Origin: DAOTKC01 sp035449045
GTDB lineage: Bacteria > Bacillota > Clostridia > Christensenellales > CAG-917
Length of the DNA: 64,000 nt
Reading direction: 5' to 3'
Assembly: GCA_035449045.1 (NCBI GenBank)
Contig: DAOTKC010000003.1
Location: 27,536 to 91,535, forward strand
This document shows, piece by piece, positions 49,775 to 59,313 of this stretch. Position numbers and translations under genes: made by a program. The notes beneath the pieces are model-generated. The model was not told the DNA's origin, did no database searches, and worked only from the letters and a program-made list of their open reading frames with translations. Positions within the stretch are counted from its first letter, which is position 1; each line of letters begins with the position of its first letter.

Positions 49775-51088
49775 TTACAAAATATATTTGTTCAAGTTCA
49801 ACGTCTTCAGGCTCTTTTCGAGGTGTTTTTCAACGTAGGTGTCGTCGATGACGAATTCTCTTTCGCTCTCGCCCGAGGCCTCGAAGGAGATATCCTCAAG
49901 CAGTTGTTCCATGACGGCGTGAAGCCTTCTCGCGCCGAGGTTTTCGCTGTTTTCGTTTTCGAGCGCGGCGACTTTGGCGATTTTTGCTATCGCCTCGTCG
50001 GTGAACTTGAGTTCGACGCCGTCAATTTTCAGAAGCTCTTGGTATTGCATTAAAATGGCGTTGTCGGGTTGGGTGAGAATTTTAATGAAGTCCTCCTCGC
50101 TCAAACTGTCGAGCTCGACTCTTATCGGGAATCTGCCCTGAAGCTCGGGAATTAAGTCTTGTATGTTGGAGATGTGGAAGGCGCCCGCCGCGATAAAGAG
50201 GATAAAGTCCGTCCTTATCGGCCCGTGCTTGGTTTGAACGGTGCTGCCTTCGACAATGGGCAGAATATCGCGCTGAACGCCTTCTCTTGAAACGTCGGGG
50301 CCGTGCCCGCCCGAAGCGCCGGCGACTTTGTCAATCTCGTCGATGAACACCACGCCGTCCTGTTCGGCACGGCGGAGCGCCTCCTGAATGATTGTGTCGT
50401 TGTCGATTAATTTGGCCGATTCCTCGGAGATTATAAAGTCCATCGCCTGCTTGACGGTGATTTTCTTTCTTTTCTTTCGGGGCGGACCGAACACCGAGCC
50501 TATCACCTGCCCGAAATCAATGCTATTGTCCATTTGGGGGTTGATGTTGAGGGGCTTGGGCTGCTCCTTTATTTCAAGCTCGACCTGAATGTTGTTGAGG
50601 TTGCCCGCCCTAAGCTCGCGGAGGATTTCCTCGCGAATCTCGGCGTCCGACATATCGACTGTCAGCGTCTTTTTGCGGACGGGCAAGAGCGTTTCGACTA
50701 TTACTTTTTCGGCGGCCTCGGTGGCGCGCGGCTGAACCTCTTTGTATTTTTCCTCGCGCACCATTCTGATAGCGACCTCCGCCAAATCGCGGATTATCGA
50801 CTCGACGTCGCGGCCGACGTAGCCCACTTCGGTGAATTTTGTCGCTTCGACCTTGATAAATGGCGCTCTGACGAGCCTCGCCAGCCTTCTCGCTATCTCG
50901 GTCTTGCCGACGCCGGTAGGCCCTTTCATGATGATGTTTTTGGGCGTGATTTCCTCGCGCAGCTCTTCGGGAAGCCGGCTCCTTCTGTAACGGTTTCTGA
51001 GCGCGATCGCGACGGCCACTTTGGCTTTTTGCTGGCCGATGATATAGCGGTCAAGCTCCGACACTATATTTTTAGGTGACAGTTCCAT
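49775..51088 (-). CDS. hslU: HslU (ClpY) ATPase subunit
   Basis: AAA+ unfoldase of the HslUV protease. 437 residues: SPKNIVSELDRYIIGQQKAKVAVAIALRNRYRR, Walker A KGPTGVGKTEIARRLA, the pore-loop region GYVGRDVES, the I domain, Walker B FIDEIDKVA, sensor RDILPIVEG, and the C-terminal LNKYIL, whose end inserts into HslV. 10 bp after hslV. In B. subtilis codY follows; here hisS is on the same strand after 122 bp. Confidence 0.97.
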   Translation of the reverse strand: MELSPKNIVSELDRYIIGQQKAKVAVAIALRNRYRRSRLPEELREEITPKNIIMKGPTGVGKTEIARRLARLVRAPFIKVEATKFTEVGYVGRDVESIIRDLAEVAIRMVREEKYKEVQPRATEAAEKVIVETLLPVRKKTLTVDMSDAEIREEILRELRAGNLNNIQVELEIKEQPKPLNINPQMDNSIDFGQVIGSVFGPPRKKRKKITVKQAMDFIISEESAKLIDNDTIIQEALRRAEQDGVVFIDEIDKVAGASGGHGPDVSREGVQRDILPIVEGSTVQTKHGPIRTDFILFIAAGAFHISNIQDLIPELQGRFPIRVELDSLSEEDFIKILTQPDNAILMQYQELLKIDGVELKFTDEAIAKIAKVAALENENSENLGARRLHAVMEQLLEDISFEASGESEREFVIDDTYVEKHLEKSLKTLNLNKYIL

Positions 51089-51098
51089 ATTGACTCCT

Positions 51099-51632
51099 TT
51101 ATACCGTTTCGACGGTGATGTTGCTGTTGGTAAACACGCAGAGCTCGCTCGCTATTATGAGCGCTTTTTTAGCTATTTCCTCGGCGGGAAGCTCGGTGTT
51201 GGCGATAAGCGCGCGCGCCGCGGCAAGCGCGTAGTTGCCGCCGCTCCCAATGGCGCAGACGCCGCTTTCGGGCTCGATGACGTCGCCCGTGCCGCTCACG
51301 ATAAACAGGTTGGTCTTATCGGCGATAATGAGCAGCGCGTCCAGCCGCCTTATGATTTTGTCGTTGCGCCAAAGCTCGGCAAGCTCGACGGCGCTTCGCA
51401 TAAGATTGCCCGAATATTTTTGAAGCATTGATTCGAACTTTTCCGACAGCGCAAAGGCGTCGCTGACCGAGCCGGCAAAGCCGACCACCACTTTATCGTT
51501 ATAAATCCTTTTAACCTTGACGGCGTTTCCCTTCAATATGACGTGTTCGCCCATGGTGACCTGGCCGTCGCCCGCCACCGCGGTGACGCCGTTCCGCTTA
51601 ACGGCGCATATAGTCGTTCCGTGAATCTCCAT
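51099..51632 (-). CDS. hslV: HslV (ClpQ) protease subunit
   Basis: Proteasome-like threonine peptidase. 177 residues: GTTICAVKRNG places the nucleophile Thr after a five-residue propeptide (MEIHG); then VAVAGDGQVTMG-type motif AGDGQVTMG, NDKVVVGFAGSVSDAF and IGSGGNYALAAARAL. Unlike the B. subtilis enzyme, which uses Ser, the nucleophile is Thr. AAGGAG lies before the ATG. Forms hslVU with the next gene. Confidence 0.97.
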   Translation of the reverse strand: MEIHGTTICAVKRNGVTAVAGDGQVTMGEHVILKGNAVKVKRIYNDKVVVGFAGSVSDAFALSEKFESMLQKYSGNLMRSAVELAELWRNDKIIRRLDALLIIADKTNLFIVSGTGDVIEPESGVCAIGSGGNYALAAARALIANTELPAEEIAKKALIIASELCVFTNSNITVETV

Positions 51633-51779
51633 ATTTTTCTCCTTTTCGGATTTCTTGGCTCATTGCATTCTTGCATTTTCCTCATTGATACTTTTAAATG
51701 AGATATATTTTTCAAGTTTGTCAATGCCCAAAATCTAAGTCCGCTATTAATAATTATACAAGCCGCAAGTCCGTCATTA

Positions 51780-53087
51780 TCACGCTTCGGGATTATCCAC
51801 ACCGTTAATTTGAGAGGCATAAACCCCGATATCTTTTAAAGATCTCTCGAAGTAAGCCCTGCCGCGCTCTTTTTTATCTCTGCCGGAAACAGATGGCAGC
51901 AACCCGAAGTTGGCGTTCATCGGCTGAAAATCGGCGTTTTTTCGCGCGATATACCTTGACAACGCGCCGAGTAAGGTGGTTTCGGGCGGCAGCAGCTTGG
52001 GCAAACCGCTAAGCTCCCGTGAGAGGTGCAGCGCCGCCAAAAGCCCCGACGCCGCGCTCTCGACATAGCCCTCGACACCGGTAATTTGACCGGCAAAATA
52101 GACCGCGTCCTCCCCTTTCAGCCTGAAAGTTTCATCTAAGCTTTCGGGCGAGTTTATATAGGTGTTCCGGTGCATGACGCCGTATCTTAAAAACTCGGCG
52201 TTTCGTAGGGCGGGAATCAGCCCGAAGACGCGCTTCTGCTCGCCGAAAGTAAGGTTGGTTTGAAAGCCGACAAGGTTATACATATCGCCCGCCGCGTTTT
52301 CCCGCCTGAGCTGGACTACGGCGTAATATTTTTCGCCCTCGGAGCCTCTTAGACCTACCGGCCGAAGCGGGCCGAACCGCATGGTATCGCGGCCGCGCTT
52401 TGCCATCGTCTCAATCGGCATACAGCCCGAAAACACCGCGCTGTCCTCGAAATTCTTGAGCGGCGCGGTCGCCGCCGAAATGAGCGCCTCGTAAAACGCC
52501 TCATACTCCTCGCGGCTCATCGGGCAGTTCAAATAGTCCTCGCCGCCCTTGCCGTAGCGCCCGCCGAAAAAGGCGCGGCTCAGATCAATAGACGCTGCCG
52601 ACACTATGGGCGCAGATGCGTCGAAAAAGTGAAGCCCGCCGCCTAATTTTCGTTCAATATCCTGCGAAAGCGCGTCCGATGTCAATGGGCCGCTTGCCAC
52701 GATGACGGGCGCTTCCCCGATTTTTTCCGCCTCTTCCCTTCTTATTTCTAAGTTTTCAAATTTTAAAAGTTCGGTTTCGACAAGCCCCGAGAATATCTCG
52801 CGGTCTACCGCAAGCGCGGCGCCCGCCTTGACCGCGGCCTCTTTGGCGCATCTTATTATCAGGCTGTCGAGCGTTTCAAGCTCATATTTCAAAAGCCCCG
52901 ACGAGGTAAACGGGTCGACGCTCTTTAAGCTGTTGCTGCAGACGAGTTCGGCAAAAAGCCCGCTTTTGTGCGCCGGCGTCAGCTTGCACGGGCGCATCTC
53001 GGTGAGGATAACTTTGTATCCTCTTTTCAAAAGCTGATAGCAGGCTTCCGATCCGGCAAGGCCGGCGCCTATTATATTAATTCTCAT
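51780..53087 (-). CDS. trmFO: Methylenetetrahydrofolate-tRNA-(uracil-5-)-methyltransferase TrmFO
   Basis: Folate- and FAD-dependent formation of ribothymidine-54 in tRNA. 435 residues: INIIGAGLAGSEACYQLLKRGYKV (FAD motif), CSNSLKS with the catalytic cysteine, GGLHFFDASAPIVS, FSGCMPIETMAKRGRDTMRFGPLRPVGL and AGQITGVEGYVESAASGL. It lies between topA and hslVU as in B. subtilis, except that the xerC/codV recombinase gene is missing between trmFO and hslV. Confidence 0.97.
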   Translation of the reverse strand: MRINIIGAGLAGSEACYQLLKRGYKVILTEMRPCKLTPAHKSGLFAELVCSNSLKSVDPFTSSGLLKYELETLDSLIIRCAKEAAVKAGAALAVDREIFSGLVETELLKFENLEIRREEAEKIGEAPVIVASGPLTSDALSQDIERKLGGGLHFFDASAPIVSAASIDLSRAFFGGRYGKGGEDYLNCPMSREEYEAFYEALISAATAPLKNFEDSAVFSGCMPIETMAKRGRDTMRFGPLRPVGLRGSEGEKYYAVVQLRRENAAGDMYNLVGFQTNLTFGEQKRVFGLIPALRNAEFLRYGVMHRNTYINSPESLDETFRLKGEDAVYFAGQITGVEGYVESAASGLLAALHLSRELSGLPKLLPPETTLLGALSRYIARKNADFQPMNANFGLLPSVSGRDKKERGRAYFERSLKDIGVYASQINGVDNPEA

Positions 53088-53117
53088 CTAAGCTTTATTA
53101 TTTAATCACCGACCGGT

Positions 53118-53146
53118 ATTTTAACTTGCTATTACCGCTTTTTCAA
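53118..53146 (-). promoter_or_regulatory. Promoter of trmFO
   Basis: TTGAAA (-35), 17 bp, TAAAAT (-10), about 30 bp before the start. Confidence 0.6.
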
Positions 53147-53235
53147 GTGTTTTAATAATTTTAAATTATTAAAGAGCTAGTTTCTCGGATTTTCGATATA
53201 CTCACTTATTTTCTGGCTTAAGACTTGTTTCGGGC

Positions 53236-55284
53236 TCATATCGGTTTTTGGGCTTTAGCCTCGCTCTCTTCGGCGGGCTTCTCCTCGCGCTTTTTAGGGA
53301 TATGCCACGCCTTATACTCGCAGGCGGGATAGTTGCTGCAAGCGTAAAAAGGCTTGCCCGACTTGCTGACGCGCTTATAGAGGTCGTGGCCGCAGGCGGG
53401 ACAGGTGCCCTCGGGCTGATTTAGAGGCTTGGTATTCTTGCACTGCGGATAGTTGGGGCAGGCCAAAAACTTGCCGAACCGCCCTTCCTTGATGACCATT
53501 TGCGCGCCGCATTTCTCGCAGACCTCGCCCGACACCTCGCTCGCCTGCTTGGCGGGCGCGCTCTTATACGCCGCCATCACGCGCTTCAAAAGGCCGGGGT
53601 AAAACGATTCTATGAGCGCCTGCCACTCGCCCTCTCCTTCCTCGATTTTGTCGAGAGCGCCTTCCATTCTCGCCGTGAAGGTTAAGTTCATGATTTCGGG
53701 GAAGAACTTGAGCATATAGTCGCAGACCGACTCGCCGAGCTCGGTCGGCTGAATGCTCTTTCCCTCGCGCACTATATATTCGCGCTTCAAAAGCACGGAG
53801 ATTATCGTCGAATAAGTGCTGGGGCGGCCTATACCGCTGTCCTCCATCGCCTTGATTATTGTGCCGTCGGTATAACGCGCGGGCGGTTTGGTGAATTTCT
53901 GCTCGCTTTTTAAGTCCACAAGTCGCAGCGTTTCGCCCTCGGCGAGGTTGGGTATCGTCGCCGACTCGTCCTCGCCCTCCTCTTTTGCCTCCGCCTTTTC
54001 GTAAAGCACGGTAAAGCCCTTGAAGGCTACCGTCTTGCCCTTGAGCCTGAAGCCCAGCTTGCGGCCGGGATATACGGCGTTTTCGGCCGAAATCGAAACG
54101 GTCAGCGTATCGTAGGCGGCGGGCGTCATCTGGCTTGCGACGTAGCGGTCGTAAATGAGCTTGTAAAGCCTCAGCAAATCGCGCTTGATTTTCCCTTTGA
54201 GACTGTCGGGCGTCAAATTGAGCGAAATCGGTCTTATCGCCTCGTGGGCGTCCTGCGCGTCGCCCTTGGATTTATAAAAATTCGGCTTCTTGGGCGCGTA
54301 TTCCCGCCCGAACCGCTCGCCGATGTATTCCAGCGTCTTAAAGGCAAAGTCGGGCGAAACGCGGACGCTGTCCGTCCTGATATAAGTGATGAGCGCGGTC
54401 AAACCCTCGCCTTCCACATCTACGCCCTCGTAAAGCTGCTGGGCGAGCCGCATCGTCTGGTCGGCGGCAAGCGACAGCTTTTGCGCGGCGTCCTGCGTCA
54501 GCGTGCTTGTAGTAAAAGGGGGCGCGGGCGATACCTGCGCGCGGCCGCGCTTTACCGATTCCACCTTGAACACATCGCCGCGCGCGATTTTCAGCACGCC
54601 GTCGGACTGCTCTTTGTTGGCAGGCTTGAATTTTTTACCGTCCAGCTCGTAAAGAGCGGCGCTCATCGTCTGCTTTGCCGCGGCGTCCACGTGTTTTGCG
54701 AGTATGGCGGCGATGTTCCAATATTCCTCGGGCTTAAAGTCCCTTATTTCGCGCTCCCGCGTCACAATCATTTCGAGCGCGGCCGACTGGACGCGTCCCG
54801 CCGAGGAGCCGTGCTTGATTTTCTTGCTTAGAATCGGCGATATCTTATAGCCGACGAGGCGGTCAAGGACGCGCCGCGCCTGCTGGGAGTTGACGAGGTT
54901 CATATCGAGCGGGCGGGGATTTTGGAGCGCCGCCGTTACCGTCTTTTTGCTTATCTCGTGAAACTCGATTCGGGGCGCCTCGGCGTCGATTTCCAAAACG
55001 TTCTTCAAATGCCACGAAATGGCCTCACCTTCGCGGTCGGGGTCGGTCGCGAGATAAACTTTTTTAAATTTCTCGACCGAGCTTTTGAGCGATTTTATCA
55101 CCGCCTGCTTTTCGGCGGGAATGATATATTGAGGTTGAAAACGGTTTTCGATGTCGATGCCCAGCGTTTTTTCGGGCAGGTCGCAGACGTGGCCCTTGGA
55201 CGCCATGACGACGTAATCGGGCCCTAAATATTTTTGAATTGTCTTGGCTTTGGTTGGTGATTCGACTATAATGAGTGTTTTCAT
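53236..55284 (-). CDS. topA: DNA topoisomerase I
   Basis: Relaxes negative supercoils. 682 residues: TOPRIM domain (TLIIVESPTKAKTIQKYLG, ATDPDREGEAISWHL), the region with HGSSAGRVQSAAL, catalytic Tyr in ITYIRTDSVRVS, SGIGRPSTYSTII, and two C-terminal zinc ribbons (CEKCG...CPNYPQC and CPACG...CSNYPAC). The zinc part is normal for Firmicutes TopA. It ends in a short hydrophilic tail. Between dprA and trmFO, the conserved order. Confidence 0.97.
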   Translation of the reverse strand: MKTLIIVESPTKAKTIQKYLGPDYVVMASKGHVCDLPEKTLGIDIENRFQPQYIIPAEKQAVIKSLKSSVEKFKKVYLATDPDREGEAISWHLKNVLEIDAEAPRIEFHEISKKTVTAALQNPRPLDMNLVNSQQARRVLDRLVGYKISPILSKKIKHGSSAGRVQSAALEMIVTREREIRDFKPEEYWNIAAILAKHVDAAAKQTMSAALYELDGKKFKPANKEQSDGVLKIARGDVFKVESVKRGRAQVSPAPPFTTSTLTQDAAQKLSLAADQTMRLAQQLYEGVDVEGEGLTALITYIRTDSVRVSPDFAFKTLEYIGERFGREYAPKKPNFYKSKGDAQDAHEAIRPISLNLTPDSLKGKIKRDLLRLYKLIYDRYVASQMTPAAYDTLTVSISAENAVYPGRKLGFRLKGKTVAFKGFTVLYEKAEAKEEGEDESATIPNLAEGETLRLVDLKSEQKFTKPPARYTDGTIIKAMEDSGIGRPSTYSTIISVLLKREYIVREGKSIQPTELGESVCDYMLKFFPEIMNLTFTARMEGALDKIEEGEGEWQALIESFYPGLLKRVMAAYKSAPAKQASEVSGEVCEKCGAQMVIKEGRFGKFLACPNYPQCKNTKPLNQPEGTCPACGHDLYKRVSKSGKPFYACSNYPACEYKAWHIPKKREEKPAEESEAKAQKPI

Positions 55285-55369
55285 TTCTTGCCTTTATGTT
55301 AGGAGTTAATCGTTGGCCGGAACAAACTAACCATTCGGGCGCGGTTAATACATCCCTTTCGCTTTATCA

Positions 55370-55398
55370 ATTCTGTATAAGTTTGATGATTTTGTCAA
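55370..55398 (-). promoter_or_regulatory. Promoter of topA
   Basis: Perfect TTGACA (-35), 17 bp, CAGAAT (-10), in the 236-bp AT-rich gap between dprA and topA. Nothing else was found in the gap. Confidence 0.5.
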
Positions 55399-55520
55399 TG
55401 AAAAAAACTTAAAAATTTCAGCTTTATAAAAATATATATAAAACTCTTAGCTATTTATTTTAATAAATTTAGACAATCTTCACAATGAGTGTCGTTTTAT
55501 TTTGACGCAAATTCCCAATT

Positions 55521-56627
55521 CTACGCCGGCCCGAAATAGTTGCCCGAAAGCTTTTCGATGACTCCCGAAAGCTCCAACTCCATGAGCACGGCGGTGAGCT
55601 CCTGAACTCCCAACCCCGAAAAGGCCAAAAGCTCTTCGAAGTGCATTTCGCCTTCCTCTTCGATTTTCGCCGTGATTTTGGCGGAGGTAAAATCCAGTTG
55701 GACGTGTTTTTTTTCGGACGGCTTGGAGGACAGCCCGAACGCCTTAAGCACGTCGTCGGGCTCGAGCGCGATGGCGCCCTGCATATCCCGAAGAAGGTTG
55801 TTGCTGCCCGCGCTGAAGGGATTGTTGATGGTGGAGGGCACGATAAATGGCTGCCTGCCCTGCTCCAGCGCGTGGCTCACCGTGTTGAGCGAGCCGCTTC
55901 TTTCGCCCGCCTCGGGCAGAAATACGGCTTCGGACAGCCCCGACACAATTCTGTTGCGTTCGGGGAAATGGTATTGTTGCGGCTTGGCGCCGAGGGGGTA
56001 TTCCGAGAGAGCTAGCCCGCCCGACGACAAAATTGCGTTGAAAAGGCCGGTGTTTTCGGATGGATAAATGACGTCGAGCCCCGAGCCCAGCACCGCGGCC
56101 GTCGCCCCGTTTTCGGCGAGCGCCGTCTTGTGCGCAACGGTGTCGATGCCGCGCGCAAGCCCGCTAACCACGGTGAGGCCGGCTCGCGCGAACTCGCGCG
56201 CAAACTGCTCGGTCACCTTGACGGCGTAGCGCGACGGCTTTCTCGTGCCCACCACGGCGATGGACGGCGTGTTTAAAAGCTTGATGTTTCCCGCCAAAAA
56301 TAGCATGACGGGCGGGTCGGGAATGTTCCTTAATTTTTCGGGATATTCGGCGTCCCGAATTGTGAGGATTTCCACGCCCGCCTTCTCCAGCTTTTCGGCT
56401 TCAAGGGAAAGCGCGTTAAGCCTTTCGGACATCGCAAAAAAGCCGTCCTCGCCGATAACGCGGACTACCTCGGCTTTGAATTCTCTCAAATTGAAAATTA
56501 AATCGGAAAGGTTTTCAAATATCGATAAAACCGCCATTTTCTTTCGCAAAGAAACGCCGTCCAGTCCGGCAAGGAGCAGCACGGCAAGCTTATCGGGGCT
56601 ATAATAACAGCTACTTAGGTCAGCCAT
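55521..56627 (-). CDS. dprA: DNA processing protein DprA
   Basis: Loads RecA on incoming single-stranded DNA during transformation. 368 residues: the Rossmann core with VVGTRKPSRYAVKVTEQFARE, VVSGLARGIDTVAHKTAL, VLGSGLDVIYP and FPERNRIVSGLSEAVFLPEA; a C-terminal winged helix (about 300-365). Overlaps the comM stop by 8 bases, so the two are coupled. Presence alone does not prove competence. Confidence 0.95.
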   Translation of the reverse strand: MADLSSCYYSPDKLAVLLLAGLDGVSLRKKMAVLSIFENLSDLIFNLREFKAEVVRVIGEDGFFAMSERLNALSLEAEKLEKAGVEILTIRDAEYPEKLRNIPDPPVMLFLAGNIKLLNTPSIAVVGTRKPSRYAVKVTEQFAREFARAGLTVVSGLARGIDTVAHKTALAENGATAAVLGSGLDVIYPSENTGLFNAILSSGGLALSEYPLGAKPQQYHFPERNRIVSGLSEAVFLPEAGERSGSLNTVSHALEQGRQPFIVPSTINNPFSAGSNNLLRDMQGAIALEPDDVLKAFGLSSKPSEKKHVQLDFTSAKITAKIEEEGEMHFEELLAFSGLGVQELTAVLMELELSGVIEKLSGNYFGPA

Positions 56628-58152
56628 AATATTTTTTGTCCAGCATGCGGTATTGCACCGCCTCGCCGATATGCTTGGGCGCGATATCGGCAGAGCCGTC
56701 GAGGTCGGCTATCGTTCTTGCCACTTTCAAAATTCTCGCAGCGCCGCGCGCCGACAGCGCCAGTTTCTGATAGGCGCGCTCAAGCAGCCTTTCCGACGCC
56801 GAATCGAGGGCGCAGTATTTTTTGATGAGGGCGTTGGTCATCGCCGAGTTGGTCAGAATGCCGTCGCTCGCGAAGCGGTTGCGCTGTATTTCGCGGGCGC
56901 GGTTGGCGCGCGATTTAATTTCCGCCGACCTCTCGCCTTCCCGCGTCGTCCTAAGCTCGTCGTAAGTGATGTTGTCGACCTCGATTTGCAAATCAATTCT
57001 GTCGAGTAGCGGGCCCGAGAGCCGCGACATATACTGCCGTATCTGGTGGCTTGTGCAGCTGCATTGCTTGGTTTTGGAGCCGTAGTTGCCGCAGGGACAG
57101 GGGTTCATCGAGGCTATCAGCATGAAATCGGCGGGATAGTCGACGGTGCGCTGAACGCGCGAAACCGTCACTTTGCGATCCTCGAGCGACTGACGCAGCG
57201 ACTCCAGCGCCCGACGGGAATATTCGGGCATCTCGTCCAAAAACAGCACGCCGTTGTGGGCTAAACTGACTTCGCCGGGACGGCTCTTGGCGCCGCCGCC
57301 GACTAATGCGGGTATCGTTGCCGAATGATGGGGTGTCCTGAAGGGGCGCGCCGTTACTATCCCGACGCGGCTGTCAAGTATGCCCGCCACAGAATGAATT
57401 TTTGCTACCTCGACCGCCTCCTCAAAGGTCATATCGGGCATAATGGTGGGCACGCATTGGGCGAGCAGCGTCTTGCCCGTGCCGGGCGGCCCCGACATAA
57501 TGACGTTGTGCCCGCCCGAAACGGCAATTTCGAGGCCGCGCTTGGCGAAAGCCTGGCCTTTGACGTCGGCAAAATCAACGGGATAGCTGAAGCACTCAAT
57601 AATGTTCTCGAATTTTCGCGGCTCTACCCTTAAAAACCCTTCGCCGCCCGAAAGAAGCGCGGCGGCCTCGCGCAGGCTTTCTAATGCGTAGACCTCGGCC
57701 CTTTCGATATAGCTTGCCTCGGGCGCGTTTTCCTTGGGCACTATGAACTTGGTATATCCGCTTTGAACAGCAGATATTATGACGGGCAGCACGCCGTCGA
57801 TATGGCGAAGCCTGCCGTCGAGCGAAAGCTCGCCCAACATTATGAAATCTTTGTAAAGCTTTTTGGGAATTTGGTCGGAGGCGGCGAGAAGGGACACCGC
57901 GATGGCGAGGTCAAAGCCCGGCCCTTCCTTCTTGAGGTCGGCGGGCGCGAGATTGACGGTAATCCTTTTCACGGGATATAAAAATCCGCTGTTTTTAATG
58001 GCGGAATAGACGCGCTCTTTGGATTCCTTGGTGGCGGCCGAAGGAAGCCCCACTAAGTCAAAACTCGGAATGCCGCTGTTTATGTCGACTTCGACGTCGA
58101 CCTCGCAGCCCAAAAGCCCGTCAAGGGCAAAACTCTTCACTTTTGCAAGCAC
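56620..58152 (-). CDS. comM: ComM/YifB-family Mg-chelatase-like AAA ATPase
   Basis: Hexameric helicase-like ATPase that in other bacteria extends heteroduplex during transformation. 510 residues: N-terminal Lon-like domain (VDINSGIPSFDLVGLPSAATKESKERV), Walker A MSGPPGTGKTLLAQ, Walker B GVLFLDEMPEYSRRALE, MNPCPCGNYG with further cysteines, and a C-terminal domain with SARGAARILKVARTIADLDGS. The start is the GTG at 58152, with GAGG six bases upstream; the longer frame contains the promoter. First gene of comM-dprA. Confidence 0.94.
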   Translation of the reverse strand: MLAKVKSFALDGLLGCEVDVEVDINSGIPSFDLVGLPSAATKESKERVYSAIKNSGFLYPVKRITVNLAPADLKKEGPGFDLAIAVSLLAASDQIPKKLYKDFIMLGELSLDGRLRHIDGVLPVIISAVQSGYTKFIVPKENAPEASYIERAEVYALESLREAAALLSGGEGFLRVEPRKFENIIECFSYPVDFADVKGQAFAKRGLEIAVSGGHNVIMSGPPGTGKTLLAQCVPTIMPDMTFEEAVEVAKIHSVAGILDSRVGIVTARPFRTPHHSATIPALVGGGAKSRPGEVSLAHNGVLFLDEMPEYSRRALESLRQSLEDRKVTVSRVQRTVDYPADFMLIASMNPCPCGNYGSKTKQCSCTSHQIRQYMSRLSGPLLDRIDLQIEVDNITYDELRTTREGERSAEIKSRANRAREIQRNRFASDGILTNSAMTNALIKKYCALDSASERLLERAYQKLALSARGAARILKVARTIADLDGSADIAPKHIGEAVQYRMLDKKYYG

Positions 58153-58247
58153 GGGCGCACCTCGGAAAATATCTTGAAAGCGCTTGATTTTGAGCAAAAA
58201 ATCAGTTGTAAAAAGAAAAGAAAAAACTGCGCTTTTTGAATACAACC

Positions 58248-58276
58248 ATTGTAACATCAATGTATTTGAAAATCAA
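58248..58276 (-). promoter_or_regulatory. Promoter of comM-dprA
   Basis: TTGATT (-35), 17 bp, TACAAT (-10), about 95 bp before the GTG start. Confidence 0.6.
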
Positions 58277-58384
58277 GACAAAACTGTCCCCGAAAGAACG
58301 CATTTATGCAATCGGGCATTTTGCGTTGAATAAATATAAATAGTCGCGCGTTTTGCATAAATATTCGCCGATTATTTGATGTAT

Positions 58385-58424
58385 GCGAATAAAAATAACC
58401 GCAAAACCGCTTGATTTTGCGGTC
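58385..58424 (-). terminator. Terminator after the ATPase/DUF2357/signal-peptidase cluster
   Basis: Stem ACCGCAAAA / TTTTGCGGT, followed on the - strand by TATTTTTATT. It ends transcripts coming from the signal peptidase gene after they pass the tandem repeats. Confidence 0.7.
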
Positions 58425-58650
58425 GATTTTAGGGGTTTGGGCAAGCGGAAATTCGGCAAAACAAAGGGTGTTGCGAGCAGAATAAATTAGTAATTTTTAA
58501 GGCTTACGGAGAATCAAAAACGAGGAAAAAAGTAGCGTCGCGAGCCGAAAAAAGGTTCGATTTTAAGGCTTATTACAAGTGAAAAATGAGAAAATCAGGT
58601 GTGTTGCGAGCCGAAAAAAAGCCGATTCAAAGGGCTTTTGCAGGCCAAAA
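58425..58650. repeat. Degenerate 66-67 bp tandem repeats
   Basis: Three imperfect units begin with GCGAGC(C/A)GAA at 58473, 58540 and 58606 and share a TTTTAAGG(C)TT block; a weaker fourth trace near 58425 keeps phase. They fill the gap right after the signal peptidase stop. I see no ORF and no family match. A duplicated gene-end segment is one explanation. Confidence 0.65.
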
Positions 58651-59313
58651 CTATTCCTTTTTGTCATGCGCGCCATCCGCGCTTATGCCGCTTTTCTTCA
58701 ATTCCTCAAGATATTTCTGCTTGGCAAGCTCCTTTTTTTCGGCTTCACTGTCGCGTTCGGCCTTCTGCTTGCCGGAGGTTTTCATGTAGTTGTAAATGAG
58801 CAGCGACATCATGACGAGAAGCGGCAGCACGATGAGGAAAATGAAACCGTAGGGCGTTTTAAGAACGTTGAAAAGCGTGGAAGTGAATTTTAATTTGCTG
58901 ACCATTTTGGTCTTGACGGCGGTGGCGGGGACGGGATAATCCTCGGTCGCGCCTTCGATTATGCCGCGCGTCACCACCATGAGCTCGCCCTCTTCCGAGG
59001 TCTCGAAACGCTCGAGCCGGTGGGTGACGTTGTGGCCTTTCAGCCTGCCTCTTTCGGGCTTGTAGGTGACGTAGTCGCCGACTTTAAGCTCCTCGGGCGT
59101 CACTTCCTTGGACAAAATAACGTCGCCCGGCACTAGTTCGGGCGACATACTGTCGGTGAGAATTACATAAAACTGATAGCCGAAAACTCTGGGCTCGCCC
59201 GTCGCGATGCGCTGGAAAAGTATGACGCCGACCATCAGCATAAGGACGACCAGCATAATGCCGGACAAAACGTTGAAAGCGATTCTGACTTTCTTATTTA
59301 TCGGATTTTTCAT
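58651..59313 (-). CDS. Signal peptidase I, ER/SipW type
   Basis: 220 residues with two membrane helices (about 12-35 and 150-172). Catalytic Ser is in LTDSMSPELVPGDVI; the general base is His in GHNVTHRL, as in ER-type and SipW-type signal peptidases, instead of the Lys of normal bacterial enzymes. The long hydrophilic C-terminal tail is charged. In sporulating Firmicutes SipW processes a small special set of exported proteins. Its ATG overlaps the stop of the DUF2357-like gene (TAATG), so it is translationally coupled to that gene, an unusual partner. Confidence 0.92.
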   Translation of the reverse strand: MKNPINKKVRIAFNVLSGIMLVVLMLMVGVILFQRIATGEPRVFGYQFYVILTDSMSPELVPGDVILSKEVTPEELKVGDYVTYKPERGRLKGHNVTHRLERFETSEEGELMVVTRGIIEGATEDYPVPATAVKTKMVSKLKFTSTLFNVLKTPYGFIFLIVLPLLVMMSLLIYNYMKTSGKQKAERDSEAEKKELAKQKYLEELKKSGISADGAHDKKE

